This document shows positions 43,750 to 52,174 of a DNA stretch of 64,000 nt, piece after piece. Under the pieces are notes generated by a model. It was not told where the DNA came from and ran no database searches. It saw only the letters and a list, made by a program, of their open reading frames with translations. How positions within the stretch are numbered: the stretch's first letter is position 1; every line of letters begins with the position of its first letter. The position numbers were made by a program, and so were the translations under genes. Source of the DNA: Anderseniella sp963759095 (GTDB lineage: Bacteria; Pseudomonadota; Alphaproteobacteria; Rhizobiales; Aestuariivirgaceae); the NCBI GenBank assembly GCA_963759095.1, contig CAVWYF010000022.1:81234-145233 (forward strand), read 5' to 3'.

Positions 43750-44040
43750 TCAGCCCATCAGCTTGTTTTTGATCATCCCGACAATAGTCTGGACGACGAG
43801 ACCGCCAATACCGCCGCCGACGAGTTGACCTGCAATGGCGCCAATGTCCATTCCGCCTGCCGCATCACCACCGGCTGCACCCAACAATCCGCCGAGCAGC
43901 GAGCCGCCGCCGACACCGCCGACTGCGCCGGCAATCAGGTTGCCGATCTGGCCCATATTGCCGCCGCTGATAAGCTTGCCGCCGGCTGCACCACCTGCTG
44001 CGCCGCCAATGGCCTGTACGATAAGTGAAGTTAAATCCAT
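43750..44040 (-). CDS. Glycine-zipper hydrophobic small protein
   Basis: A 96-residue protein made almost wholly of Gly/Ala/Ile/Leu zipper repeats (GGAAGGAAGGKLI; GAVGGVGGGSLLGGLLGAAGG), with a short polar start (MDLTSLIVQ) and a basic end (MIKNKLMG). Likely to insert into or associate with a membrane. Similar proteins are widespread and uncharacterised in rhizobia. GGAGGG lies 8 bases before the ATG at 44040. The frame is open 75 codons further upstream, but that part looks non-coding. Confidence 0.7.
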   Translation of the reverse strand: MDLTSLIVQAIGGAAGGAAGGKLISGGNMGQIGNLIAGAVGGVGGGSLLGGLLGAAGGDAAGGMDIGAIAGQLVGGGIGGLVVQTIVGMIKNKLMG

Positions 44041-44485
44041 CGCTTTTCCCTCCGATTCGATACTCGTGAGCGGATCATCATGTCCGCCGCATGACGAGCC
44101 TAGCCAGCTTCGGCAATACGGCAAAGCCTTTTTCAACCTGTCGCAGCAATGCCCTTTCGGCCAAACACATAAAGTTGTTTTGATATCATGGCGACCAGTG
44201 GCCGTTCGCAGTGTGTAAAAACCGGGAAAGGTCAGAAAAATCCGCAGAATATGTAAGGAAAACACAGGTAATTCAGTGGTTTGTCAATCAGGTTAACCAA
44301 GCCGAGAAGCCGTAATTGTGACACGAAAACCGCATGATATTGTGGCTTTTGAACAATACGTTAATCCAATAGTTACCTCACGGGCACATACTGATCTCAG
44401 CGAAAATAATACAGAGTTGAGTACGGCAAAGCCCGAGTCTGCGCTCTGTCTCGTCCAGTAAAGTTGGTTGTCCAAGGGGTATTCC
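44041..44485. other. Intergenic stretch between divergent small genes
   Basis: About 445 bases, AT-richer than the surroundings, holding the promoters of the glycine-zipper gene (minus) and the small exported protein (plus). No RNA gene or clear operator recognised. Confidence 0.5.
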
Positions 44486-44926
44486 ATGAAAAAGCTGATT
44501 ATAACTTTTGCCGCAACGATGCTTGCGTTTCCTTTCGCAGGTGTCGCGCAGGCAGAACAACCTGCCGGTGTTCCGGCAGATGAGCTTTCAATGGAGCCTG
44601 ATGCGCTGGAGGGGCTGTTCCCCGGACACTATGAAGCCCATGTTGCCGGTGGCTACCGGTTGCTGATTTCAGCAAAAGATGACGGCACCATGCTGGGCCG
44701 GGCGTTCGGCAAGGAAGACAAGGGGGTGTGGGTCATCAAGAATGAGGAACTGTGCATCGCATGGCGCTCGTGGACCCGCGGTAAATACAAGTGCGGCGCT
44801 ATCACCCAGAACGGTGACTGGTTCGTGGCCACCAACAGCAAGAATGGCGAGACCATGAAATTCAAGGCCATTAACAAACGCGATGTGTACGCCGCGCAGG
44901 TGGGGCGCCGGGCGTCCAGAGACTAG
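44486..44926 (+). CDS. Small exported protein, DUF995-like
   Basis: A 146-residue secreted protein with a signal peptide (MKKLIITFAATMLAFPFAGV, cut after AQA). It has a compact beta-rich domain with GHYEAHVAGGYRLLISAKDDGTM, then WVIKNEELCIAWRSWTRGKY and KCGAITQNGDWFV. The two Cys probably form a disulfide. The WxI...LCxxWxxW...C pattern recalls DUF995-type proteins of rhizobia, held with moderate certainty. The ATG at 44486 gives the proper signal; an in-frame start 6 codons upstream is less likely. Its stop codon sits at the edge of a palindromic repeat that may terminate transcription. Confidence 0.7.
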   Translation: MKKLIITFAATMLAFPFAGVAQAEQPAGVPADELSMEPDALEGLFPGHYEAHVAGGYRLLISAKDDGTMLGRAFGKEDKGVWVIKNEELCIAWRSWTRGKYKCGAITQNGDWFVATNSKNGETMKFKAINKRDVYAAQVGRRASRD

Positions 44927-45024
44927 ATCAGGATGATTTTTGGTTGAATCAACCAAAAAGCATAAACCTGATCGTTTCCAAAGTGTTATAGCAACATGGG
45001 TTCGTACGAACCCATGTTGCTATA
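44926..45024. repeat. Extragenic palindromic repeat pair
   Basis: Two hairpins: 44926-44973 (GATCAGGATGATTTTTGGTT paired with AACCAAAAAGCATAAACCTG...) and a perfect 38-base palindrome at 44987-45024 built on AGCAACATGGGTTCG. Both types are also present at 36548-36647, in the opposite order. The first begins at the stop codon of the preceding gene. Confidence 0.8.
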
Positions 45025-45132
45025 GAAACGCTTGCAGACACACAAGTTTCAGACGCGGTATTCCTCAGGAGTGCCGCGTTTTTAGTTTGCCCATCATTCC
45101 AGTCACTATCGGAAACTCGTGCGAGACGGCGC

Positions 45133-45591
45133 TTATCCCCGGCCGCGATAGGGTGGAACACCCTGATCCGGCAGCCACAGGCCTTGTGGCGGTTCGCCGC
45201 TTTGCCAGAAGACGTCGATTGGAATGCCGCCGCGCGGGTACCAGTATCCGCCGATACGCAGCCATTTGGGTTTTAGGAGGCTCACGATATCGCGGCCTAC
45301 GCGCACCGTGCAGTCTTCGTGGAAAGCTCCATGATTCCGGAACGACCCGAGATACAGTTTCAGCGACTTGGACTCGACGATCCAGTCTTGCGGCACATAG
45401 TCGATAACCAGATGAGCGAAATCCGGGTGGCCGGTGACCGGACAGATGGAGGTGAATTCGGGTACCGCAAATCGCACCAGATAATCGGTGTCCTGGTGCG
45501 GCGCAGGCACGCGCTCCATCGTGGCCTCGTCCGGTGAGCCGGGCAGGGCAGTTTCCGCGCCCAGTTGCGTGAGTGTGGTTGTTTCAGACAT
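45133..45591 (-). CDS. queF: NADPH-dependent 7-cyano-7-deazaguanine reductase
   Basis: A 152-residue type I QueF that reduces preQ0 to preQ1 in queuosine synthesis. The thioimide-forming Cys is C50 in FTSICPVTGHPDF with D57. The family helix ESKSLKLYLGSFRNHGAFHE follows, and the product ends with a normal C-terminus. No other que genes are nearby. No preQ1 riboswitch was recognised upstream, where a 266-base repeat directly abuts the start region. Confidence 0.94.
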   Translation of the reverse strand: MSETTTLTQLGAETALPGSPDEATMERVPAPHQDTDYLVRFAVPEFTSICPVTGHPDFAHLVIDYVPQDWIVESKSLKLYLGSFRNHGAFHEDCTVRVGRDIVSLLKPKWLRIGGYWYPRGGIPIDVFWQSGEPPQGLWLPDQGVPPYRGRG

Positions 45592-45597
45592 GAGTGT

Positions 45598-45863
45598 TAG
45601 AGCCTTTTCGGTCTAAATTGAAATGTTTGACCGATTTTCTGCGTTCGCTGGCAAGGCACGGCTCCAGCCGTGGTCTGGTTGACCACAAGGGAGCCGTAAC
45701 GCTGTCCAGTGGGCGCAGAAAAGCGGCCTTCGGTGGACTAAATCAGCCCATCGTCGTTGTTGCAAAGCTTGCCCGATGCACCGCATCGCGCTTCGCTCTG
45801 CGCCTAGCCGAGTAGGCTGATTTGGTACCATCAAACGATTCCATTTAGACCGAAAAGGCTCTA
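45598..45863. repeat. 266-base MITE-like element with perfect 21-base inverted ends
   Basis: The ends at 45598-45618 and 45843-45863 are exact inverted copies (TAGAGCCTTTTCGGTCTAAA and its complement). The interior holds no plausible gene. The right end reads through the last codon position of the class III aminotransferase gene and supplies its TAG stop. The left end begins 6 bases upstream of the queF start. No transposase with these ends is present here, so it would be mobilised in trans. Confidence 0.75.
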
Positions 45864-47201
45864 TGCGGCCTTGCTGGCGGTCAAAGCTCCATTGATGGCT
45901 GCATCGAGCTTGTCGATGATCTCGCCAACATGGGTCTCGTTGATTATGTAGGGCGGCGCGATCAGCACGTGGTCTCCGGCCTGTCCGTCAACCGTGCCGC
46001 CCATCGGATAAACCATGAGGCCACCGGCCAGCGCCCGCTTCTTGATGTCGGCATGCAGCTTGAGCGCCGGGTCAAACGGTTGTTTGCTGTCCTTGTCCTC
46101 AACCAGTTCGACGCCCAAAAACAGTCCCCGGCCACGAATGTCACCGACATGAGGATGCTGGCCAAAACGGGCCTCGAGTGCTGCCATCAGTTGAGCTCCC
46201 ATCGCATTGACATTTTCCAGCAGGTCATGTCGTTCAACTTCCTGCAATACAGCTACTCCAGCAGCACACGCCGCAGGATGACCCAGATAGGTATGGCCAT
46301 GCTGGAAGAAGCCGGAACCCTGTTCGATTGCTGAATAGATTTCCGCAGAGCACAGCATCGCACCGATAGGCTGGATCCCGGCGCCAAGACCCTTGGCGAT
46401 ACAGACCATGTCGGGCCTGACATCGTCATGTTCTGACGCAAACAAGGTGCCGCACCGGCCCATACCACACATCACTTCATCCAGAATCAACAGCACGCCG
46501 TACTTGTCGCAGATTTCCCGGATGCGCTTGAAATATCCGGCTTCGGCTGCAACCGCGCCAAGCGTTGCGCCCACCACAGGCTCGACGATGAAGGCTGCGA
46601 CGCTGTCTTCGCCAAGTTCCAGGATTTTTTCCTCGAGCTGGTTGGCCATGCGCAGACCGTAGGCTTCAGGCGTTTCGCCAGCCTGCGCCCAGCGCCAGAA
46701 ATAACAGGCATCGATGTGGTGCATGGCAGCGGTCAGGAACGGTTCAAATTGCTTGCGGCGCCAGCGGTTGCCGCCGGCTGCAAGTGCACCCAGCGTATTG
46801 CCATGATAACTCTGCCAGCGCGCAATCACATGGCGCCGGTTGGGTTCACCCTTTTCCAGAAAATACTGCCGGGCCAGTTTCATCGACGCTTCGGTGGCTT
46901 CCGACCCGCCGGATACGAAATACACCCGGTCGATACCCTTTGGAGCCCGCTCGATCAGCATGTCGGCCAGTTGTTCTGCAGGCTCGGAAGTGAAGAAACT
47001 GGTATGCGCCCAGGCCAGCTTGTCCAGTTGGGTTTTCACGGCCTCACGGACCACTTCGTTGGAATGCCCGAGGCATGATACGGCCGCGCCGCCGCAGGCA
47101 TCCAGGTACCGCTTGCCATCGGCATCGATGACGTAGGGGCCATCGCCGGCAACTGCAGTGGCCAGTCTGGATTTGGTGTGCCGCGGGAAGACATGGGACA
47201 T
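45861..47201 (-). CDS. Class III (omega) aminotransferase
   Basis: A 446-residue PLP aminotransferase. PLP Lys is K270 in MVCIAKGLGAGIQPIG, the cofactor Asp lies in LLILDEVMCGMGR, and SGGSEATEASMKLARQ binds phosphate. It probably moves an amino group to or from an omega-amino acid, a beta-keto acid or pyruvate. It is the last gene of the pcaH-pcaG-BKACE operon (11-base gap after the BKACE gene). Its stop codon is provided by a MITE end, so the original C-terminus may have been slightly longer. The substrate is unknown. Confidence 0.85.
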   Translation of the reverse strand: MSHVFPRHTKSRLATAVAGDGPYVIDADGKRYLDACGGAAVSCLGHSNEVVREAVKTQLDKLAWAHTSFFTSEPAEQLADMLIERAPKGIDRVYFVSGGSEATEASMKLARQYFLEKGEPNRRHVIARWQSYHGNTLGALAAGGNRWRRKQFEPFLTAAMHHIDACYFWRWAQAGETPEAYGLRMANQLEEKILELGEDSVAAFIVEPVVGATLGAVAAEAGYFKRIREICDKYGVLLILDEVMCGMGRCGTLFASEHDDVRPDMVCIAKGLGAGIQPIGAMLCSAEIYSAIEQGSGFFQHGHTYLGHPAACAAGVAVLQEVERHDLLENVNAMGAQLMAALEARFGQHPHVGDIRGRGLFLGVELVEDKDSKQPFDPALKLHADIKKRALAGGLMVYPMGGTVDGQAGDHVLIAPPYIINETHVGEIIDKLDAAINGALTASKAA

Positions 47202-47212
47202 CGGTAAACTCC

Positions 47213-48046
47213 TTACGCAGCCAGGGAGAGCTGCAGAATATCACGCGCCTGTTGCCAACTGGCGACCGGCCGCTCATGCTTTTCACATAGTTCAACGGCC
47301 CGTTTCACCAGTGCGGCATTGGACGGTGCCAGCGTGTTGCGGTCAAGGCGCACATTGTCTTCAAGCCCCGTCCGCACATGGCCGCCGGCTGCAATGCACC
47401 AGTCATTCAGGACAATCTGGTTCTGCGCGATACCCGCACCGCACCATTGAGCGTCCGGTGCCAGCCGGTTCAGGGTTTTCACGTAGAAGTCGAAAACCTC
47501 CTTGTCGACTGGCATGGCATTTTTCACGCCCATGACGAACTGCACGTACAACGGCCCCTTCAACCGGCCGTCTTCGGCCATCTTGACCGCCTGAAAAACA
47601 TGACTGAGATCGAAGGCTTCGATTTCGGGTTTGACGCCGTATTTCAGCATCTCGGCGGCCAGCCAGTCCACCAGATCGGGTGAGTTTTCGTAGACCCGCG
47701 TCGGGAAGTTGTTGGAGCCAACCGTCAGGGATGCCATGTCCGGTTTCAGCGGCAGCATGCCGCCACGTTCATGACCGGCGCCTGAGCGCCCGCCGGTTGA
47801 ATACTGGATGATCATGCCCGGGCAGTGCTTGCGCAAACCTTCACCCAGGCGGGCGAACTTGTCCGGATCAGAAGTCGGGGTCTCATCGTCATTGCGCACA
47901 TGACAGTGCGCAATGGAAGCACCGGCCTCGAAGGCCTCATGCGTGCTCTCGACCTGTTCGGTGATGGTAATCGGAACGGCAGGGTTTGCCGCCTTGGTCG
48001 GCACGGACCCGGTAATGGCAACGCAGATGATGCAGGGATCGGACAT
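47213..48046 (-). CDS. BKACE (beta-keto acid cleavage enzyme, DUF849)
   Basis: A 277-residue TIM-barrel zinc enzyme. BKACE members join a beta-keto acid with acetyl-CoA to give acetoacetate and a new acyl-CoA. Zinc ligands are H-x-H in SIAHCHVRND and a Glu/Asp further on (PEIEAFDLSH). The ITGSVPTKAANPAVPIT N-terminus is typical. It lies between pcaG and the aminotransferase, so its substrate could be an aromatic-ring cleavage product or an amino-derived beta-keto acid. The exact keto acid is not readable from sequence. Confidence 0.88.
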   Translation of the reverse strand: MSDPCIICVAITGSVPTKAANPAVPITITEQVESTHEAFEAGASIAHCHVRNDDETPTSDPDKFARLGEGLRKHCPGMIIQYSTGGRSGAGHERGGMLPLKPDMASLTVGSNNFPTRVYENSPDLVDWLAAEMLKYGVKPEIEAFDLSHVFQAVKMAEDGRLKGPLYVQFVMGVKNAMPVDKEVFDFYVKTLNRLAPDAQWCGAGIAQNQIVLNDWCIAAGGHVRTGLEDNVRLDRNTLAPSNAALVKRAVELCEKHERPVASWQQARDILQLSLAA

Positions 48047-48054
48047 GGTTTTCC

Positions 48055-48624
48055 TCAGATGTCAAAAAACACGGTTTCAGCCTCGCCCTGAAGCGAGACG
48101 TCAAACCGGTAGCTGTTGTTGGAACTTGTATCAGGCTTGGCCAGCAGGGTTTCGCGGCCATCAGTAACCGCATTGAGTACGGGATCTGCCGCGTTGGCAT
48201 CGGCCTCATCGGCGAAGTAGATCCGGGTGTGCAGATGAATATTGATGCCACGTGCGAAAATCATCAGGGTCATGTGCGGTGCCTGTGGTGACCCGTCGGT
48301 CCAGGCAACCGGCCCGGGTTTCACGGTTTCAAAACGGAACTCGCCGGTTTCGAAATCGGTGTGGCAGCGCGCAAAGCCCTGGTGGCCATCTCCAAATTGA
48401 CCGTCACCATTTGCCTGCCAGATTTCCAGCAGCGCATCCTTGACGATGTCGCCTGCGCCGTCGCGAACCACGCCTGTAATGATAATGGGTGTGCCGCCAC
48501 CCAAACCGGTATTGCCGCCAATGCCATGATGTTTGACATCAATGCCGGCAACACCAGGCAGCAGGCCGATGTGCACATAGGGCCCGGCGGTTTGTGATGG
48601 GGTTTCCTTCAGGCTTTTCTTCAT
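48055..48624 (-). CDS. pcaG: Protocatechuate 3,4-dioxygenase alpha subunit
   Basis: A 189-residue intradiol dioxygenase subunit. It has the family opening ETPSQTAGPYVHIGLLPG, the beta-sandwich core with LLEIWQANGDGQFGD, GFARCHTDFETGEFRFETVK, and APHMTLMIFARGINIHLHTR. The alpha subunit lacks the iron ligands and shapes the substrate pocket. Its start overlaps the pcaH stop (TGATG), so the two are translationally coupled as usual. Confidence 0.93.
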   Translation of the reverse strand: MKKSLKETPSQTAGPYVHIGLLPGVAGIDVKHHGIGGNTGLGGGTPIIITGVVRDGAGDIVKDALLEIWQANGDGQFGDGHQGFARCHTDFETGEFRFETVKPGPVAWTDGSPQAPHMTLMIFARGINIHLHTRIYFADEADANAADPVLNAVTDGRETLLAKPDTSSNNSYRFDVSLQGEAETVFFDI

Positions 48625-49349
48625 CAGTCATGCTCCGCATCAAGCGGTGTCTCGTCGCGGCCACGCAATACGATGTCAAAGCGGTAGGCAAGCGCGTCAA
48701 AAGGCACCGCATTGTCGAGGTCAAGCCTGGCAACCAGCCGTTCAACGGCAGCGGGGTCGCTGACCGCATTGACGATGGCGCAGTGCCTGATCAGTGGATC
48801 ACCTTCGAAATAGAATTGTGTAATCAGGCGCTGGGCAAACGAGGCGCCAAACAGCGACAGGTGGATATGAGCCGGCCGCCAAGCCGGCCCGTTATTGGGA
48901 AACGGATAGGGGCCGGGGCGGATGGTGCGGAACGAATAGTTTCCCTGATCATCCGAGATGCATCTGCCATAGCCGGAAAAATTCTCATCGAGCGGCGCCA
49001 GATATCCATCACGTACGTGCCGGTAACGCCCACCGGCATTTGCCTGCCATACCTCGATCAGCACCCCTGCCTGAGGCCGGGCGTACTCATCCAGCACCCG
49101 GCCCGACACCACAATGCGTTCGCCTATCGGATCGCCGTCCACGACCGCATTGGCCAACATGTCCGCATCATGTTCGCCGAACATGTTGTGGCCGAACACC
49201 GGACCGGAGGTCTCGCTCAGCGAGGTCGGCATTTGCAGCAAGGCACGCCTTGGTGAACGCAGCACAGACGAATTGTAGGCAGGCGTGAGCCCTTTGGGGT
49301 GCCATGTCCGGTCACGCGGTGTGAATGCGGGTTTGCTGTTGGAAGTCAT
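48624..49349 (-). CDS. pcaH: Protocatechuate 3,4-dioxygenase beta subunit
   Basis: A 241-residue iron(III) dioxygenase subunit that opens protocatechuate to 3-carboxy-cis,cis-muconate. The iron ligands are visible: Y109 (GGRYRHVRDG), Y148 (RPGPYPF), H161 and H163 (WRPAHIH). The N-terminal RDRTWHPKGLTPAYNSSVLR is typical. The ATG at 49349 is chosen; the frame runs 59 codons further upstream without family-like sequence. It is the first gene of the pcaH-pcaG-BKACE-aminotransferase operon. The other protocatechuate genes (pcaB, C, D, I, J, F) are not in this window. Confidence 0.93.
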   Translation of the reverse strand: MTSNSKPAFTPRDRTWHPKGLTPAYNSSVLRSPRRALLQMPTSLSETSGPVFGHNMFGEHDADMLANAVVDGDPIGERIVVSGRVLDEYARPQAGVLIEVWQANAGGRYRHVRDGYLAPLDENFSGYGRCISDDQGNYSFRTIRPGPYPFPNNGPAWRPAHIHLSLFGASFAQRLITQFYFEGDPLIRHCAIVNAVSDPAAVERLVARLDLDNAVPFDALAYRFDIVLRGRDETPLDAEHD

Positions 49350-49513
49350 CTGATCAGCCTGAAGTAAGGTGTAAACCTCAATCTCTACCGCCGCGCGTGT
49401 GCCGTCAACCGGCAAGGCAGGTGTCAGCGCCCTAAAACCTGACACGCATGCCATGGTAATCAGCCGCGCTCGGTGGCAGTATCCCGGCAAATTGGGGTAG
49501 GGCAATCCGAACC

Positions 49514-50710
49514 GTGTCAGCAGCAAGTGAAAATACTGATCAATGGCCGCGCATCTGGGCGGTGTTTCTCACCGGTGTCGCCGCCGCATTCCTCGTTGGC
49601 AAGGCACCTGCAGCGCTGCCGGTATTACGGGCCGAACTGAACCTGTCACTGTTTCAGGCCGGTCTTGTCGTCTCCATGTTTTCACTGGTGGCGGCCGTGG
49701 CCGGAATACTGTTCGGCGCATTGTCCGACAAATGGGGGCAATTGCGGCTTGCGATTGTCGGTCTGGTGCTGGCTGCGGCTGCCGGGGCTGCCGGGGCCTG
49801 GGCCGACAGCGGCGTGACCCTAATCGCCAGCAGGGTTGCCGAAGGTGTTGGCTTCTTCATGATATCCGTATCGCTGCCGGGTCTTGTCCTGCGGCTGGCA
49901 GATGATCGCACCCGCCAGACCGCCATGGGGCTTTGGGGCGCGTATCTGCCGCTTGGTGCCGGGCTTATCCTGCTGGCAGGCGGTGTCATCATTGAAAGCG
50001 TCGGATGGCGCGGATTGTGGTTGCTGATCTCGGCAAGCTATGTGGCGTTTCTTGCCGCCCTGGTGTGGGCGGCGCCTCGTGAACACGGCGATGTTCCCCG
50101 TGTCGGGGAAGGGCGTGTAAAAGCGGTCCTGAAAACGCCGGGCGCTGTCATGCTGGGCGCGGTGTTCGGATGCTATTCCGGACAATATATGGCGGTGACG
50201 TCGTTTGTCCCGCTGATCCTGGTTGAACGTGCAGCATGGGAGCTGGCACCTGCAGCAGCGGTTGGTGCGATGATCATGGTGGTCAACACAACCGGCAACA
50301 TCGCCGCCGGTTTCATGCTGGATCGCGGCGTGCGCCGGCAATCCCTCATTCTTCTGGCCAGCGCGGCCATGGCACTGGGCGCGGTCATGGTGATGAGCGC
50401 CGCCTTGCCGGTGCCAGTGCGCATTGCAGGTGCCGTGCTGTTTTCAAGCTTTGGCGGCATGATACCTGGATCACTGTTTGCAGGTGTCGCGCGCCATGCA
50501 CCCAGCCGGGCACATGTCTCCAGCGTAAACGGGCTCATGCTGCAGTGCGTGGCGATCGGTCAGCTCATCGGCCCCGCCTTGACTACATGGCTGGTTGCGA
50601 CCGGTAACGGCAACTGGACCATGTCGCTGGTCTACCTGCTGCCGATGGCGGCCCTGACGGCGATTGCCGGTATCGTGCTGGGTCGCATCGAAAGCTCGCC
50701 TGGGTCCTGA
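49514..50710 (+). CDS. MFS transporter, CynX/NNP-like
   Basis: A 398-residue major facilitator with 12 predicted helices. The loop 2-3 signature is GALSDKWGQLRLAIVG and a weaker repeat is GFMLDRGVRRQSLIL in the second half. It starts with GTG at 49514 and is divergent from pcaH, with about 165 bases between, so it may import an aromatic acid or export a metabolite for that operon. The sequence resembles the cyanate/nitrate-type MFS branch more than the aromatic-acid (PcaK) branch, so cargo is open. Confidence 0.82.
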   Translation: MSAASENTDQWPRIWAVFLTGVAAAFLVGKAPAALPVLRAELNLSLFQAGLVVSMFSLVAAVAGILFGALSDKWGQLRLAIVGLVLAAAAGAAGAWADSGVTLIASRVAEGVGFFMISVSLPGLVLRLADDRTRQTAMGLWGAYLPLGAGLILLAGGVIIESVGWRGLWLLISASYVAFLAALVWAAPREHGDVPRVGEGRVKAVLKTPGAVMLGAVFGCYSGQYMAVTSFVPLILVERAAWELAPAAAVGAMIMVVNTTGNIAAGFMLDRGVRRQSLILLASAAMALGAVMVMSAALPVPVRIAGAVLFSSFGGMIPGSLFAGVARHAPSRAHVSSVNGLMLQCVAIGQLIGPALTTWLVATGNGNWTMSLVYLLPMAALTAIAGIVLGRIESSPGS

Positions 50711-50798
50711 CGATTTTGCTGACATCCCTCCGGCTTGACTTAAGGCGTCTTTATCCGCATTTACGCTTGCACATCAATTCAGACAGTGCAGACGACAC

Positions 50799-51533
50799 AT
50801 GAAACCATTTCTTATCCTGCAGCTTCGCCCGGAGACGCAAGCCTCGGACGACGAATACGAAGCCATTCTGGAGAAGGGCGGGCTGGAGCGATCTGAAACT
50901 GTTCGCATCAGGCTCGACCAGGAACCCATACCCGGCGACCTGAACCTGCAGGATCATGCGGGCGTCATCGTCGGTGGTGGACCCGGCTGTGTCAGTGATG
51001 CGGAGATCAAGAAGTCTGAAACCGAAAAGCGCATAGAAGACGCGGTCCTGAACCTGATGCCAGCCATTACCGAAGCTGATTTTCCCTATCTGGGGTGCTG
51101 TTACGGTATCGGCATTCTCGCCCATCATCTGGGAGGCAAGGTCAACAAGGAGCGTTTTGGCGAAGAGGTTGGCGCCGTTGAATGCCGGTTGACCGACGAC
51201 GGCAGGTCAGACCCGCTGCTGAAAGGGTCTCCGGACAAATTCATGGCGTTTGTCGGCCACAAGGAAGCGGTGCAGGAGTTGCCGGTGGGCTGTTCCCACC
51301 TGTTGGCATCCGGTCCGTGCCCGTACCAGATGATCCGCTACAAGACCAACGTCTACGCCACCCAGTTTCACCCCGAGGCCGACAGCAAGGTTTTTGAGAC
51401 GCGTGTCAAAGTCTACAAGGACAAGGGGTATTTTCCGCCTTCGGACGCCGACAGGATCATCGAGTTCTGTCATCAGCAGGATGTCCGGATACCGGGTCAG
51501 ATTCTTAAAAACTTCGTGGATGCGTACAAGTAG
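50799..51533 (+). CDS. Class I glutamine amidotransferase, GMP synthase-like
   Basis: A 244-residue stand-alone GATase. The nucleophile is C101 in YLGCCYGIGILAHHLGG, the His/Glu pair lies in YATQFHPEAD, and the oxyanion strand is VIVGGGPGCV. Such proteins hydrolyse a gamma-glutamyl amide. Without a synthetase domain it could act on gamma-glutamyl compounds or serve an unlinked partner. Single gene downstream of the MFS gene with an 88-base gap. Confidence 0.85.
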   Translation: MKPFLILQLRPETQASDDEYEAILEKGGLERSETVRIRLDQEPIPGDLNLQDHAGVIVGGGPGCVSDAEIKKSETEKRIEDAVLNLMPAITEADFPYLGCCYGIGILAHHLGGKVNKERFGEEVGAVECRLTDDGRSDPLLKGSPDKFMAFVGHKEAVQELPVGCSHLLASGPCPYQMIRYKTNVYATQFHPEADSKVFETRVKVYKDKGYFPPSDADRIIEFCHQQDVRIPGQILKNFVDAYK

Positions 51534-51725
51534 GTCCAATCACTTCAGCGTGGACCGGGTGCAAAACCCGTTCAACTCTGGCACCTGGGATCAGGCTCCA
51601 TTAAATCATCAAGTCCGCAATGGCTCCTTCGAGCCCCAATTGGACCTCTCGTTCTTTCTAGAAATGGCCGAATTTTATGACAATGGATTGCTTCAATCTC
51701 ATGTGCGTGTCTAAATCCAAATAGC
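51534..51725. other. Short intergenic stretch before the interrupted gene
   Basis: About 190 bases with no gene that I recognise. GC content falls here, at the start of the IS-rich accessory region. Confidence 0.4.
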
Positions 51726-52091
51726 ATGTTCAAGTTGTATTCTCGAGAAGCCGATTTCCAAGCCGAAATCACAATTCTGACAGCCGCGCAAGGTGGGTGA
51801 GAAACTCCGCCGTTCAATGGAATTCGATGGGATTTTAGATATCCAGAGGACGACCTGTCGGAAGGTATCTATATCATCCATCCCATTTTTCTGGACGAAA
51901 ACAAAGCCCCCATTCCTAAGGATCAGCCCCTGTCTGGCACAATCGATGCTTTCATGTTCATCCTAGTCGAAGAGATGGTGGATTTTCACAGGAAACGCAT
52001 TTCGGTTGGAACAGAATTTTACTGTGTTGAGGGCAGCAGAACAGTCGCAACTGGCAAAGTTACTAAACTCATTGCATTGGACGCCCAATGA
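51726..52091 (+). pseudogene. Small gene of unknown family interrupted by one in-frame TGA
   Basis: Reading from ATG 51726, the frame encodes MFKLYSREADFQAEITILTA then AQGG, meets TGA at codon 25 (51798-51800), and continues in the same frame with ETPPFNGIRWDF, EGIYIIHPIFLDEN, AFMFILVEEM and GTEFYCVEGSRTVATGKVT to a TGA at 52089. The part after the stop has strong protein-like character over 97 codons, so a single base change (probably CGA to TGA) seems to have broken a 121-codon gene. The ending resembles a small beta-barrel such as the EF-Tu C-terminal type. Function unknown. Confidence 0.65.
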
Positions 52092-52174
52092 CCGGAAAGT
52101 CCGCTCTGCGGACATCCGCTTCGCCAGTAAGCGTCCGATCCACACTGCATTGCAGCGAAGGTCTGCAGAGAGCC

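Noticed and set aside
51798..51800. In-frame TGA as a selenocysteine codon
   Set aside because: No hairpin of the bacterial SECIS type is evident after it, the context (GG-x-ETPP) does not look like a redox site, and one C-to-T change from CGA explains it.
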